DNA from: Minisyncoccota bacterium
GTDB taxonomy: Bacteria; Patescibacteriota; Minisyncoccia; Minisyncoccales; RBG-13-42-11
DNA length: 28,525 nt
Direction of reading: 5' to 3'
Assembly: GCA_028687495.1 (NCBI GenBank)
Contig: JAQUAA010000003.1
Location: 1 to 28,525 of the forward strand
Shown here: positions 22,238-28,525 of the stretch, piece after piece
Layout of the letters: each line of letters starts with the position of its first letter
Position numbering within the stretch: position 1 is the first letter of the stretch
The notes under the pieces: model-generated
What the model saw: the letters and a program-made list of their open reading frames with translations, nothing else
What the model was told of the DNA's origin: nothing
The model's database searches: none
Position numbers and translations under genes: made by a program

Positions 22238-22624
22238 TTATTTGATTTCTTTCAGTTTGTCCCTGGTTTGATTAATGAACTCGGTTAATCTGCCCTCTTT
22301 CCTTATCAGGATGGCTGCCGCATTGGCTCCCCAGATATCTTCCTTGTCGAATTTCAAGTGATATCCTTCGTCCTCAAGCCGGTTGAGTTTGAGAAGGATT
22401 TCGTTTTTCTCGGCTTCAGTGGGAGCTAAGAGACGTTCAGCCGCGACTTTTACCCGGGTTATCAGGTAAAGGTCTTTTCCGGTGAGGGGCTGGTTGTCGC
22501 CAAGGACTCTTTCAACCCATTTTTTTATCTTTTGGGCGGGTTCTCTGAGAGCCGGCGCTATTTCGTCCTGGGTAATCGGTCTTAAACCCTTCTTGATTGT
22601 CTTGGATTTGGGATATGCGGTCAT
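22238..22624 (-). CDS. Unknown 128-residue protein
   Basis: A strong AGGAGGTG lies 5 nt before the ATG. The protein is soluble, helical and charged: basic N-terminus (KSKTIKKGLRPITQDEI), a middle section AQKIKKWVERVLGDNQPLTGKDLYLI, then KVAAERLLAPTEAEKNEILLKLNRLEDEGYH and a C-terminal helix. I recognise no family. It has its own promoter and lies 22 nt upstream of tRNA-Glu on the same strand, so the tRNA may be cut from its transcript. Confidence 0.7.
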   Translation of the reverse strand: MTAYPKSKTIKKGLRPITQDEIAPALREPAQKIKKWVERVLGDNQPLTGKDLYLITRVKVAAERLLAPTEAEKNEILLKLNRLEDEGYHLKFDKEDIWGANAAAILIRKEGRLTEFINQTRDKLKEIK

Positions 22625-22684
22625 TTTTCACCTCCTTTCCTCTACCACCACCTCTTAAAATAGAAGTATTTGGAGCTGGTATTA

Positions 22685-22713
22685 AATCTAACACAAAAAT
22701 AAGGTTTTGTAAA
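22685..22713 (-). promoter_or_regulatory. Promoter of the 128-residue gene
   Basis: On the minus strand TTTACA (22713-22708), 17 nt, TAGATT (22690-22685). It follows directly on the terminator of the zinc-ribbon gene, leaving a leader of about 55 nt with the strong Shine-Dalgarno. Confidence 0.5.
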
Positions 22714-22757
22714 AAAGAAACGGCCGCCGTATCGCGAATAGAATGCGATAGGCGGCC
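22711..22757 (-). terminator. Terminator of the zinc-ribbon gene
   Basis: GGCCGCC-TATCGC (22722-22728, 22730-22735) pairs with GCGATA-GGCGGCC (22745-22757), 13 pairs. On the minus strand it is followed by a T-rich run (complement of 22711-22720). Confidence 0.88.
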
Positions 22758-22783
22758 CTCTATTATAGTATGAGGAGGTAGAA

Positions 22784-23002
22784 CTAATGGAAAGCTCTGG
22801 ATCTTGTCCGAAGCGGACGGGAATTGATCACTTTGATCTTATTGCCGTGGTTATTCACCTGGTATTTTATGGGATGCCGGCAGTTCCAGCAGATTATTTC
22901 CTTGGTCTCCCAAGAATCGCCGTTGTCCCGGCCGATCTTGATTTCGTTTTTCACGCCACACTTGGAATTGGGACAGGTCACCCGCTTGGTACTGTTGCAC
23001 AT
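22784..23002 (-). CDS. Small zinc-ribbon protein
   Basis: 72 residues. Two CxxC-like knuckles, CPNSKC (10-15) and CWNC (38-41), make a treble-clef or rubredoxin-like zinc site. The ends are basic (VINSRPLRTRSRAFH). The family is not recognised. It may bind nucleic acid. GGAGG lies about 12 nt before the ATG, longer than ideal. A plus-strand frame from 22787 also has a good ribosome site but reads as the antisense of this gene. The transcript probably begins at the 23242-23270 promoter and passes an attenuator-like leader. Confidence 0.7.
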   Translation of the reverse strand: MCNSTKRVTCPNSKCGVKNEIKIGRDNGDSWETKEIICWNCRHPIKYQVNNHGNKIKVINSRPLRTRSRAFH

Positions 23003-23080
23003 TGTCTCTTTGTTTCCTCCTTCTATAATTTATTTTTTCCATATTCAGTTGTCTAGAGAACTGCTTTGGCTGACCCTCAT

Positions 23081-23108
23081 AAAAAAGAGCTGATCTTGAG
23101 GATCAGCT
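23081..23108 (-). terminator. Terminator between the division cluster and the zinc-ribbon gene
   Basis: AGCTGATC (23088-23095) pairs perfectly with GATCAGCT (23101-23108). On the minus strand six T follow (complement of 23081-23086). It would stop transcripts from ftsI and its neighbours and also lies inside the leader of the zinc-ribbon gene. Confidence 0.85.
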
Positions 23109-23152
23109 GAATTTTTAACTTCCCGGTTGCTTAATTAAAAACTCAACTGATC
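23101..23152 (-). promoter_or_regulatory. Possible antiterminator competing with the 23081-23108 terminator
   Basis: The segment 23135-23152 can pair with 23101-23118 over 18 consecutive positions (16 Watson-Crick and two G-U when read on the minus strand). This helix uses GATCAGCT, one arm of the terminator, so the two structures exclude each other. It lies between a good promoter and the zinc-ribbon gene, as in a transcription attenuator. A 23-codon frame overlaps the 5' arm. Confidence 0.5.
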
Positions 23153-23211
23153 TTCTGAACAGCTCCTTTGATGGTAAATAGATAGGATTGAGAGGGTAGC
23201 GATTTTTGCAT
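23143..23211 (-). CDS. Possible 22-residue leader peptide
   Basis: ATG 23211 to TGA 23143-23145, product beginning MQKSLPSQSYLF. The stop codon lies inside the 5' arm of the antiterminator helix, the position expected for a leader peptide. There is no Shine-Dalgarno and no run of one amino acid, so what it would sense is unclear and its translation is unproven. Confidence 0.3.
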   Translation of the reverse strand: MQKSLPSQSYLFTIKGAVQKIS

Positions 23212-23241
23212 GAAAACAATCTTTCTATTATGACGATATTT

Positions 23242-23270
23242 ATCTTAATTTATTACGCTTTCCATGTCAA
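23242..23270 (-). promoter_or_regulatory. Promoter of the zinc-ribbon leader
   Basis: On the minus strand TTGACA (23270-23265), 17 nt, TAAGAT (23247-23242). It overlaps the stop of the Mur-ligase-like gene. The start near 23235 gives a leader of about 230 nt before the zinc-ribbon ATG. Confidence 0.6.
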
Positions 23271-23743
23271 GACTCATAGTTCTTCAATGCCTGGGAAATT
23301 TCAACCAGGTTCAGGCCGAAAATGGTCGAGACAGCCACGGTCGTCAGCACCGAGTATATTTCTTTCTCTTCGGCGCGCTTTTGCAGCCAGATGGGCACGA
23401 TTTTTCCCTGATAATTCACCTTAAAGTTGGTTCCGCCGTTTTGCTTCAAGTCGGTGGCCTGGAAGTCAGCTCCTTCCTTGAAGCCGAAAGTCACGACCTG
23501 GGACGGGTTTTTTTCCTTGAATCTGCGGACATTGCCGTCGTCAAAATTCAGAACCAGATATTTTTTATTGGAAAGATTGATTTTTTCCGCATTATCGAGG
23601 AATAAAATTTCCCTTTCCGTTCTGAAAGACGAACCCAAAACCTGGGAAATGCTTTTTTTGATCATTTCCCTTTCGCCGTCGGTCAGGACAAGCACTTTCG
23701 GTTTTTTCCAGAAAAAAATGATTTTATAAATTAGATTCGACAT
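23267..23743 (-). CDS. Degenerate Mur-ligase-like protein
   Basis: 158 residues. Residues 14-37 (KPKVLVLTDGEREMIKKSISQVL) occupy the place of the Mur ligase P-loop (TGSxGKTTT), but the GKT is gone. Residues 60-158 (KKYLVLNFDDGNVRRF, QVVTFGFKEGADFQATDLK, then VLTTVAVSTIFGLNLVEISQAL) match the NxDD, the strand region and the last helices of the MurF/MurE central domain. The C-terminal amino-acid domain is absent. ATP-dependent ligation is therefore unlikely, and a scaffold or regulatory role near FtsI is possible. The start overlaps ftsI by 20 nt, so the two are translationally coupled. Confidence 0.75.
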   Translation of the reverse strand: MSNLIYKIIFFWKKPKVLVLTDGEREMIKKSISQVLGSSFRTEREILFLDNAEKINLSNKKYLVLNFDDGNVRRFKEKNPSQVVTFGFKEGADFQATDLKQNGGTNFKVNYQGKIVPIWLQKRAEEKEIYSVLTTVAVSTIFGLNLVEISQALKNYES

Positions 23744-25355
23744 AATCTGGTGGAATTTGATAATAATCGATGATATACTTTGCCAAATCGTGGAAAATGG
23801 GAACGGCCGAATATTCGGCAGTTTTTGTTTCCGGGTTGTCTAATTTTACCAGAATCAGAAACTTGGGGTCGAAAGCCGGTGCAAAACCCATGAAACTCTG
23901 CCAGGTTTTGTCGGAATATCCCCTTTTGTCTATGTTCAGAGCTGCATAGGATATCTGGGCGGTTCCCGTCTTGCCAGCAATGTAATAGCCCGGTACTTTG
24001 GCAGACTTGGCGTAGCCGTTTTCAACCACGCTGATCAGCATTGCCGCCAATTGCGAAGCGGTTTTGGAAGAAATTACGGTTTCCTCTTCGATTTTGGGCT
24101 CGGTCTCGAGAACATCTTCTCCCTGAACTATTTTTTTGACAATGTAGGGTTTAACCATTTTACCGCCGTTGGCTATCGCCGCATAGGCCCTGATCAGCTG
24201 AATCGGCGTCATTTCTATTCCTTGTCCGAAACTGGCGGTGGCAAAATTTATTTCGTAACCTTTCTTCAGCTCGCTGTTTCCAGAATAAATTTCCTGAATG
24301 TCGATGCCTGTCGGCTTGAAAAAACCGAATTGATCTATGTATCCCAAGAAAAGGTCGTTATTGCCCAGCTGCTGTTCGGCGAACACGGCTCCCGTATTGA
24401 TGGATTTTTCCAGAACCTGGGTCATGGTGATGTCGCCGGGATATTTCCTGTTATCGTAATTTGAAATGGGCCATCCTCCTATATTAATAGTGCCCGGATC
24501 TCGATAAGTCGTCTGGGGGGTAATGGCACCTTCTTCCAGGGCTGCGGCCATGGTAATCGGCTTGAAGACGGATCCCGGCTCGAAAATCTTTTGAGTAACG
24601 GAATCTTGAAAAATATCTGGATCTTTAACTCCCGAATATTGATTGGGATCGAAATTGGGGAAATTGGCCAGGGCCAGAATTTCTCCGGAAGAAGGATCCA
24701 TAACGATTATTTCTCCTCCTTCTATTTTAAGATTGTCTTTGGCCTCAGCCAGGAGTTTTTCCGCCATGAACTGGATCGGATAATCGACGGTTAAAATAAG
24801 ATTGCTTCCTTTTTCAGCCCGGCTGCCCTGCAAAATTTCATCGTAATAACCCTCTATGCCGTACTGGCCGGTTTTATTGGCGTCCAGGAATCCGATCAGT
24901 TGCGAGCCGAAAGATTCCTGGGGATAATATCTGCCCAGTTCCTTGCCGAGGTAAATCCCCTTCAGATCCAGTTCGTTTATCTTCCGGATTTCCTCTTCAG
25001 TCAGTTTCTTTTTAATAAGCTCGTAAAGATTGTCTTTGTTCAGTTTTTCCAAAAGCAGGTTCTTGTCGAGCGAGAGCGCTGCGGCTAATTTTTCCGCCGT
25101 TTCTTCTTTAGCTTCCACCTCCCTCGGCGAAGAAAAAGCCAGAGGCCATTCCATGTTAACGGCCAAGGGTTCGCCGTTCTTGAAAAATATCTCACCCCTT
25201 TCCATCAGAACTTCGTCGTCCGTATTGTACAACCCCTGGGCCAGAGCCTTGTAAAAATCACCCTTTATAACCTGAATAAAAAAAAGTCGACCGATCAGCG
25301 CCACCCCAAAGACAATAAGAATAAACAGAATAAGATTAATCCTCCATCGTTGCAT
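23724..25355 (-). CDS. ftsI: Division-specific class B penicillin-binding protein (FtsI/PBP3)
   Basis: 543 residues. One N-terminal membrane helix (about 6-28), then the dimerisation domain (LMERGEIFFKNGEPLA). The transpeptidase domain has SVFK (262-265, S262 nucleophile), SIN (318-320) and KTGT (462-465). ATASFGQGIEMTPIQL is typical of the FtsI/PBP2x branch. No PASTA domains. It crosslinks septal peptidoglycan outside the membrane. There is no Shine-Dalgarno. It lies 6 nt after the FtsL-like gene in the mraZ-rsmH-ftsL-ftsI order of the dcw cluster. Confidence 0.95.
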   Translation of the reverse strand: MQRWRINLILFILIVFGVALIGRLFFIQVIKGDFYKALAQGLYNTDDEVLMERGEIFFKNGEPLAVNMEWPLAFSSPREVEAKEETAEKLAAALSLDKNLLLEKLNKDNLYELIKKKLTEEEIRKINELDLKGIYLGKELGRYYPQESFGSQLIGFLDANKTGQYGIEGYYDEILQGSRAEKGSNLILTVDYPIQFMAEKLLAEAKDNLKIEGGEIIVMDPSSGEILALANFPNFDPNQYSGVKDPDIFQDSVTQKIFEPGSVFKPITMAAALEEGAITPQTTYRDPGTINIGGWPISNYDNRKYPGDITMTQVLEKSINTGAVFAEQQLGNNDLFLGYIDQFGFFKPTGIDIQEIYSGNSELKKGYEINFATASFGQGIEMTPIQLIRAYAAIANGGKMVKPYIVKKIVQGEDVLETEPKIEEETVISSKTASQLAAMLISVVENGYAKSAKVPGYYIAGKTGTAQISYAALNIDKRGYSDKTWQSFMGFAPAFDPKFLILVKLDNPETKTAEYSAVPIFHDLAKYIIDYYQIPPDYVESNL

Positions 25356-25361
25356 GATTTT

Positions 25362-25697
25362 TTACTTTGCCAAGGCCGTGCTTTCCAAGACACGGACGTA
25401 TTCTATCTTGTTCGCTTTCTCAAAATTTTGAACGTAGTTCCCGATGTTGACCAGGGAATTAGCCTTGGAAAAGTTGATTTCCAGCATTTTGTTCTCCTGG
25501 TTGAGGTAATTCAGCTTCTTTTCGTAATCGCTGATGAGATACACCTGGGAGGTGTAAGCGTTGAGCTGGAAGACGCAGACGGCGAGGAGCGAAAAGACCA
25601 CCGAAGAAAGTAAAATCCAAAGGAATTTTAGGCGGAAATTCAACCTGACCGGGCTTATTGAGATGGGTAAATTTGAATAGACAAATGACTTCATCAT
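25362..25697 (-). CDS. FtsL/DivIC-like septum protein
   Basis: 111 residues. A basic cytoplasmic N-terminus, one membrane helix (LKFLWILLSSVVFSLLAVCVF, about 24-44), then an extracellular coiled coil (YLISDYEKKLNYLNQENKMLE). Size and topology fit FtsL, and so does its place between rsmH and ftsI. Sequence alone is too divergent to prove it. It would link FtsB to FtsWI and activate septal synthesis. It starts 4 nt after rsmH. Confidence 0.75.
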   Translation of the reverse strand: MMKSFVYSNLPISISPVRLNFRLKFLWILLSSVVFSLLAVCVFQLNAYTSQVYLISDYEKKLNYLNQENKMLEINFSKANSLVNIGNYVQNFEKANKIEYVRVLESTALAK

Positions 25698-25701
25698 AAA
25701 T

Positions 25702-26595
25702 TTATTGTATTTTTATTGCCGCTCTCAGTTTGGCTGACCTTGAACGGGGGTTAATTCTTATTTCTTCTCGACTGGGCGTAATCGGTTTCTTGTTTAAAGC
25801 TTGTAAAATGTTTTCTTTGACCTTTTGTTTGAAGAAATTTTTTACGATTCTGTCTTCTAAAGAGTGAAAAGAAATTACGACTATCCTTCCTTGGCGGTTC
25901 ACCGTTTCCAGGGTTTGGGGCAGAGCTTTTTCCAGATTGTTAAGTTCGTCGTTCACCGCTATCCTTAAGGCCTGGAAAGTTCTCGTGGCAAAATGAATTT
26001 TTTGGTGTAGGTATCCGGAAGGAACGGCTCTTCTTATGACGTTGACTAATTGGTAGGTGCTTTCGATCGCTCTGACGTTCCTCTCCCTGACGATTTCCTG
26101 GGCTATCATTTGGCTGAATTTTTCTTCTCCGAATTCTCTTAAGATTCTTTCTATTTCCGGTTCCGACCAGAAGTTCACTATTTTTCTCGCCGTCAGGGGT
26201 CCTTTGGGGTCGTATCTCATATCCAGAGGTTCCTGTTTCAGAAAGCTGAATCCCCTGCCCGACGTTTCCAGGTGCCAGCTCGACATGCCGAGGTCGAAGA
26301 GGATTCCCGAAACTTTTGTAAACTTTTCCCTTCTGACGATTTCTTTTAAATTGGCGAAATTATCGTTTACTAAGGTCAGCCGTTTTTTAAATTCTTTAGT
26401 CGATGTTCCGGATTCGAAATTCTTGATTATTTCCTGGTCGGCATCTATACTCAGTACCTTTCCTTTGGGTTCGTTTTTCTCCAGAATGGCTAAGGTATGC
26501 CCTCCTCCTCCCAGGGTGCAATCTATAAAATTCTCATTCGTCTTGGGATCTAAGTATTGGATTGTTTCTTTTTGAAGAACCGGAACGTGGTTCAT
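25702..26595 (-). CDS. rsmH: 16S rRNA (cytosine1402-N4)-methyltransferase
   Basis: 297 residues, normal length. It starts NHVPVLQKETIQYLDP. The SAM site is FIDCTLGGGGHTLAIL, with ILFDLGMSSWHLE and GRGFSFLKQEPLDMRYDP. The insert domain has ATRTFQALRIAVNDELNNLE. GRIVVISFHSLEDRIVKNFF and PRSRSAKLRAA close it. It methylates C1402 in the ribosomal P site. It follows mraZ by 7 nt. Confidence 0.97.
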   Translation of the reverse strand: MNHVPVLQKETIQYLDPKTNENFIDCTLGGGGHTLAILEKNEPKGKVLSIDADQEIIKNFESGTSTKEFKKRLTLVNDNFANLKEIVRREKFTKVSGILFDLGMSSWHLETSGRGFSFLKQEPLDMRYDPKGPLTARKIVNFWSEPEIERILREFGEEKFSQMIAQEIVRERNVRAIESTYQLVNVIRRAVPSGYLHQKIHFATRTFQALRIAVNDELNNLEKALPQTLETVNRQGRIVVISFHSLEDRIVKNFFKQKVKENILQALNKKPITPSREEIRINPRSRSAKLRAAIKIQ

Positions 26596-26602
26596 TTTGT
26601 AT

Positions 26603-27034
26603 CTAGACGCCTAATTCTTTTATTCTTTCCGCTATATCCCCTGCCGCCAATTCCGTTTTCTTTTTGTAATTCTGAAATTCTTTTTCATCCCAGATTTCGA
26701 TGCGGTCAAACAGGCCGACGAAGATAACTCTTTTTTTAAGACTGGCGTAATCTTTCAAATAATCAGGAATCAGGATTCTGCCCAGGTTGTCGAAGCTGAC
26801 TTCCATCGCTCCTCCCAGCATTAATCTGGCAAAACTTCTGGCATCCGCTTGGGCCAGAGGAAGCTTTGATATTTTCTGGGCGAGCTTTAACCATTCTTTG
26901 GCAGGATAAAGAAACAGACATTGGTCCAGGCCTCGCGTGATAATCGCTTTTCTGCCCAAAAGTTGTCTGAATTTGACGGGTACAGCCAATCTTTTCTTTT
27001 CGTCTATTGAATATGTATATTCTCCGGTAAACAT
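26603..27034 (-). CDS. mraZ: Transcriptional regulator MraZ
   Basis: 143 residues from ATG 27034 (MFTGEYTYSIDEKKRLAVP). A GTG at 27046 would add four residues not typical of the family. Two AbrB-like halves are visible, each with the DxxGRxxIP pattern: IDEKKRLAVPVKFR and FDNLGRILIPDYLKDY. MraZ forms ring oligomers and represses the division cluster by binding TGGG repeats upstream of its own gene. Such repeats are present here. There is no Shine-Dalgarno. Confidence 0.95.
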   Translation of the reverse strand: MFTGEYTYSIDEKKRLAVPVKFRQLLGRKAIITRGLDQCLFLYPAKEWLKLAQKISKLPLAQADARSFARLMLGGAMEVSFDNLGRILIPDYLKDYASLKKRVIFVGLFDRIEIWDEKEFQNYKKKTELAAGDIAERIKELGV

Positions 27035-27038
27035 TGAG

Positions 27039-27197
27039 TTATGCACAGAAATGGGCAGTTATCTACATACTTATCCACAATTCCCCACTTCGATTACATT
27101 ATCTCCCACTTCATATCCCAAGTCAACCACTGTCTTCCATTTGAGAACGTGCTTTAAATAAGAACAAAATAAAGGAGTGAGATTGTGTTTTTCCACA
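27039..27197 (+). promoter_or_regulatory. Cluster of DnaA-box sequences upstream of mraZ
   Basis: A perfect DnaA box TTATCCACA (27071-27079) and three one-mismatch boxes in the same orientation: TTATGCACA (27039-27047), TTATCTACA (27059-27067) and TTTTCCACA (27189-27197). They lie in the only sizeable gap of the division cluster. This could be DnaA control of division genes, a DnaA sink, or part of an origin. Confidence 0.6.
27084..27126 (-). promoter_or_regulatory. mraZ promoter with MraZ-type TGGG repeats
   Basis: On the minus strand TTGACT (27126-27121), 17 nt, GATAAT (27103-27098). TGGG repeats (complements of CCCA at 27117, 27105 and 27084) lie in the spacer and just downstream, so MraZ binding would block polymerase. 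The leader is about 57 nt. Confidence 0.65.
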
Positions 27198-27217
27198 AGA
27201 AATACACACCCCCAAAC

Positions 27218-27240
27218 AAAAAAGCGCCTCTAAAGCGCTT
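27218..27240 (-). terminator. Terminator of the Clp-type gene
   Basis: AAGCGC (27222-27227) pairs with GCGCTT (27235-27240). On the minus strand six T follow (complement of 27218-27223). It ends the Clp transcript 24 nt after its stop. Confidence 0.85.
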
Positions 27241-27263
27241 ATTCGTTACTTATCAATATATGT

Positions 27264-28525
27264 CTATTTAACCACCAAAGTGAAACTTTCGGGTTCTATT
27301 TCCACTTTGCTTCCTCTTTTTATCTCGCCGGACAGCAAGGCGGAGGCCAAAATGTTCTCCACTTTATCCTGAATGACCCTTCTCATTTCCCTGGCACCGA
27401 AAGTGGGATCATAACCCAGTTCCACCATCTTTTCCTTAAGAGCTTCGGTGACCACAAAATCAACTTCTTTTTCCTGGAGATTTTTCTGCAATTTTTTAAG
27501 CATTAAATCGGCAATGTCTAGAAGATTTTCCTTGCTCAGGGGTTTGAAGACTATCACCCCGTCGAACCGGTTGATGAATTCCGGACGGAAAACGCCTTCC
27601 TCGAAAAGACGATCCAACAATTGGGTTTTGACCTTGGACCAATCAGCTTCTTCTTTCAAAGCTTTGAGAATTATCTGATAGCCGGCGTTGGAGGTGGCGA
27701 TGATCATTGAATTCCTGAAATCAACCTTGCGGCCCAAACCGTCGGTCACGTAACCCTCGTCCAGCACCTGCAAAAATAAATTCAAGATGTTGGGATGAGC
27801 TTTTTCAATTTCATCCAAAAGAATCAAAGAAAAAGGCGTTTCTCTTACCTTGGTGGTCAAAAGTCCTTCTTCTCCGGCAGAACCCAACAATCTGGCGATA
27901 TCCGTTATGTTTTGAAACTCCGACATGTCCAGACGAATCATTCTTTCTTCCGACCCGAAGTAAATCTCGGCCAGGGCCTTGGATGTTTCGGTTTTACCGA
28001 CGCCGGTCGGTCCCAAGAAAAGAAAAGTTCCCATGGGTCCTTTGCGGATGCTGACTTCCGCCCTGGCTCTTCTCAAGGCCGAGGAAACTTCATTTACCGC
28101 TTCTTCCTGGTTGATGATTCTTTGATGAATTAACTTTTCCAGATTGATTAAAATCTCCCTTTCTTTTATTTGCATTTCCCCCACCGGAATCTGGGTTTTT
28201 TCCGAAACAAGACGGGCGATGTGTTGCGGCATCAGAACTTTGTCTTTCTTCTCTGTTTGGGAAAGCAAAACCATCGCTTCGTCCAGCAAATCCATGGCTT
28301 TTTCTGGGAAAGGAATGGCGGCCAGATACCTTGAACAGTAAGTGATGATGTCCCTCAGGGCGGGATAGGAAACGAATTTTTTGTATTTGAATTCCAGTTT
28401 CAGGGCCAGATCTTCCAGCAGCATCAGGGTTTCTCTTTCTGAAATTTCCGCCACTTCCACCTTTTCAAAAAGCGACAAAAGAGAGGAATTCTGCTCCAGG
28501 CTTTTGTGCAGGCCTTCGAAAGTGG
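27264..28525 (-). CDS. Clp/Hsp100 AAA+ ATPase, C-terminal part (partial)
   Basis: The frame is open to the edge of the window. The TTG at 28478 is only an internal codon because matching sequence (TFEGLHKSLEQNSSLLSLFEK) continues upstream. Seen are the end of the D1 AAA+ module (KYLAAIPFPEKAMDLLDEA-type segment) and the whole D2 module: Walker A GPTGVGKT, Walker B LILLDEIEKAH, sensor 1 ATSNAG, arginine finger region RPEFINRFD and sensor 2 GAREMRR. The ClpB/ClpC class is clear. Whether it is a ClpP partner or a disaggregase depends on the unseen N-terminal part; no ClpP-binding loop can be judged. Confidence 0.93.
   Translation of the reverse strand, partial: TFEGLHKSLEQNSSLLSLFEKVEVAEISERETLMLLEDLALKLEFKYKKFVSYPALRDIITYCSRYLAAIPFPEKAMDLLDEAMVLLSQTEKKDKVLMPQHIARLVSEKTQIPVGEMQIKEREILINLEKLIHQRIINQEEAVNEVSSALRRARAEVSIRKGPMGTFLFLGPTGVGKTETSKALAEIYFGSEERMIRLDMSEFQNITDIARLLGSAGEEGLLTTKVRETPFSLILLDEIEKAHPNILNLFLQVLDEGYVTDGLGRKVDFRNSMIIATSNAGYQIILKALKEEADWSKVKTQLLDRLFEEGVFRPEFINRFDGVIVFKPLSKENLLDIADLMLKKLQKNLQEKEVDFVVTEALKEKMVELGYDPTFGAREMRRVIQDKVENILASALLSGEIKRGSKVEIEPESFTLVVK

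Noticed and set aside
22787..23056. 89-residue plus-strand frame with AGGAGGT before its ATG
   Set aside because: The ribosome site is good, but the protein reads as the shadow of the minus-strand zinc-ribbon gene, whose CPNSKC and CWNC knuckles are hard to obtain by chance. No plus-strand terminator follows.
1..28525. CRISPR arrays or IS transposases
   Set aside because: No regularly spaced direct repeats and no transposase or integrase frame were seen.

Overview
The window reads like the chromosome of a streamlined bacterium of the Candidate Phyla Radiation (Patescibacteria, probably Parcubacteria-like). This is inferred from gene content and style: tightly packed genes with 1-9 nt gaps, lysine-rich proteins, a short gamma-only DnaX, a minimal division cluster with a degraded Mur ligase, and core promoters that place the start codon 6-9 nt after the -10 box. 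No rRNA is present, so the lineage is not proven. TGA is used as a stop.

Layout. 1-2250 (+): end of an unknown gene, a helix-hairpin-helix protein, fmt and efp, closed by a terminator. 2324-3667 (-): an isolated ParB-like gene. 3839-7575 (-): accessory genes (MliC-domain protein, VOC protein, methyltransferase, two AT-rich membrane proteins), two of whose junctions carry a repeat resembling a tRNA 3' half. 7598-9396 (-): gtrA, dnaX and tRNA-Gln in one unit. 9467-11065 (+): a promoter, a multi-hairpin RNA and a retron-like reverse transcriptase. 11079-12941 (+): a promoter, a leader peptide with four Cys codons, a complete three-state attenuator, a 42-residue basic peptide and cysS. 12957-14879 (-): two small unknown genes and a glycosyltransferase. 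14880-16867 (+): dnaB-recR. 16870-18259 (-): rplU and rmuC. 18300-18510: an orphan structured element closed by a perfect 24-bp inverted repeat. 18552-22215 (-): Na+/Ca2+-type exchanger, P-type ATPase and tRNA-Glu. 22238-23270 (-): two small unknown genes, one behind an attenuator-like leader. 23267-27034 (-): mraZ, rsmH, ftsL-like, ftsI and a Mur-ligase-like gene. 27264-28525 (-): 3' part of a Clp AAA+ gene.

Two systems stand out. The first (9467-11065) has retron architecture: a strong promoter starts a transcript at an a1-like arm that pairs with an a2-like arm about 130 nt later, a TTAGC follows a1 directly, several hairpins lie between, and an RT with LPQGAPTSP follows. Its catalytic box is YADN instead of YADD. 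The second (11079-11253) is a trp-type transcription attenuator that senses cysteine through Cys codons and controls cysteinyl-tRNA synthetase. All three mutually exclusive helices can be written out.

Housekeeping genes in this window tend to have leaderless promoters and no Shine-Dalgarno sequence. Small or accessory genes (ParB-like, RT, the 42-, 96- and 128-residue proteins) have strong AGGAGG sites, and most have their own promoters and terminators. This suggests two translation-initiation regimes.
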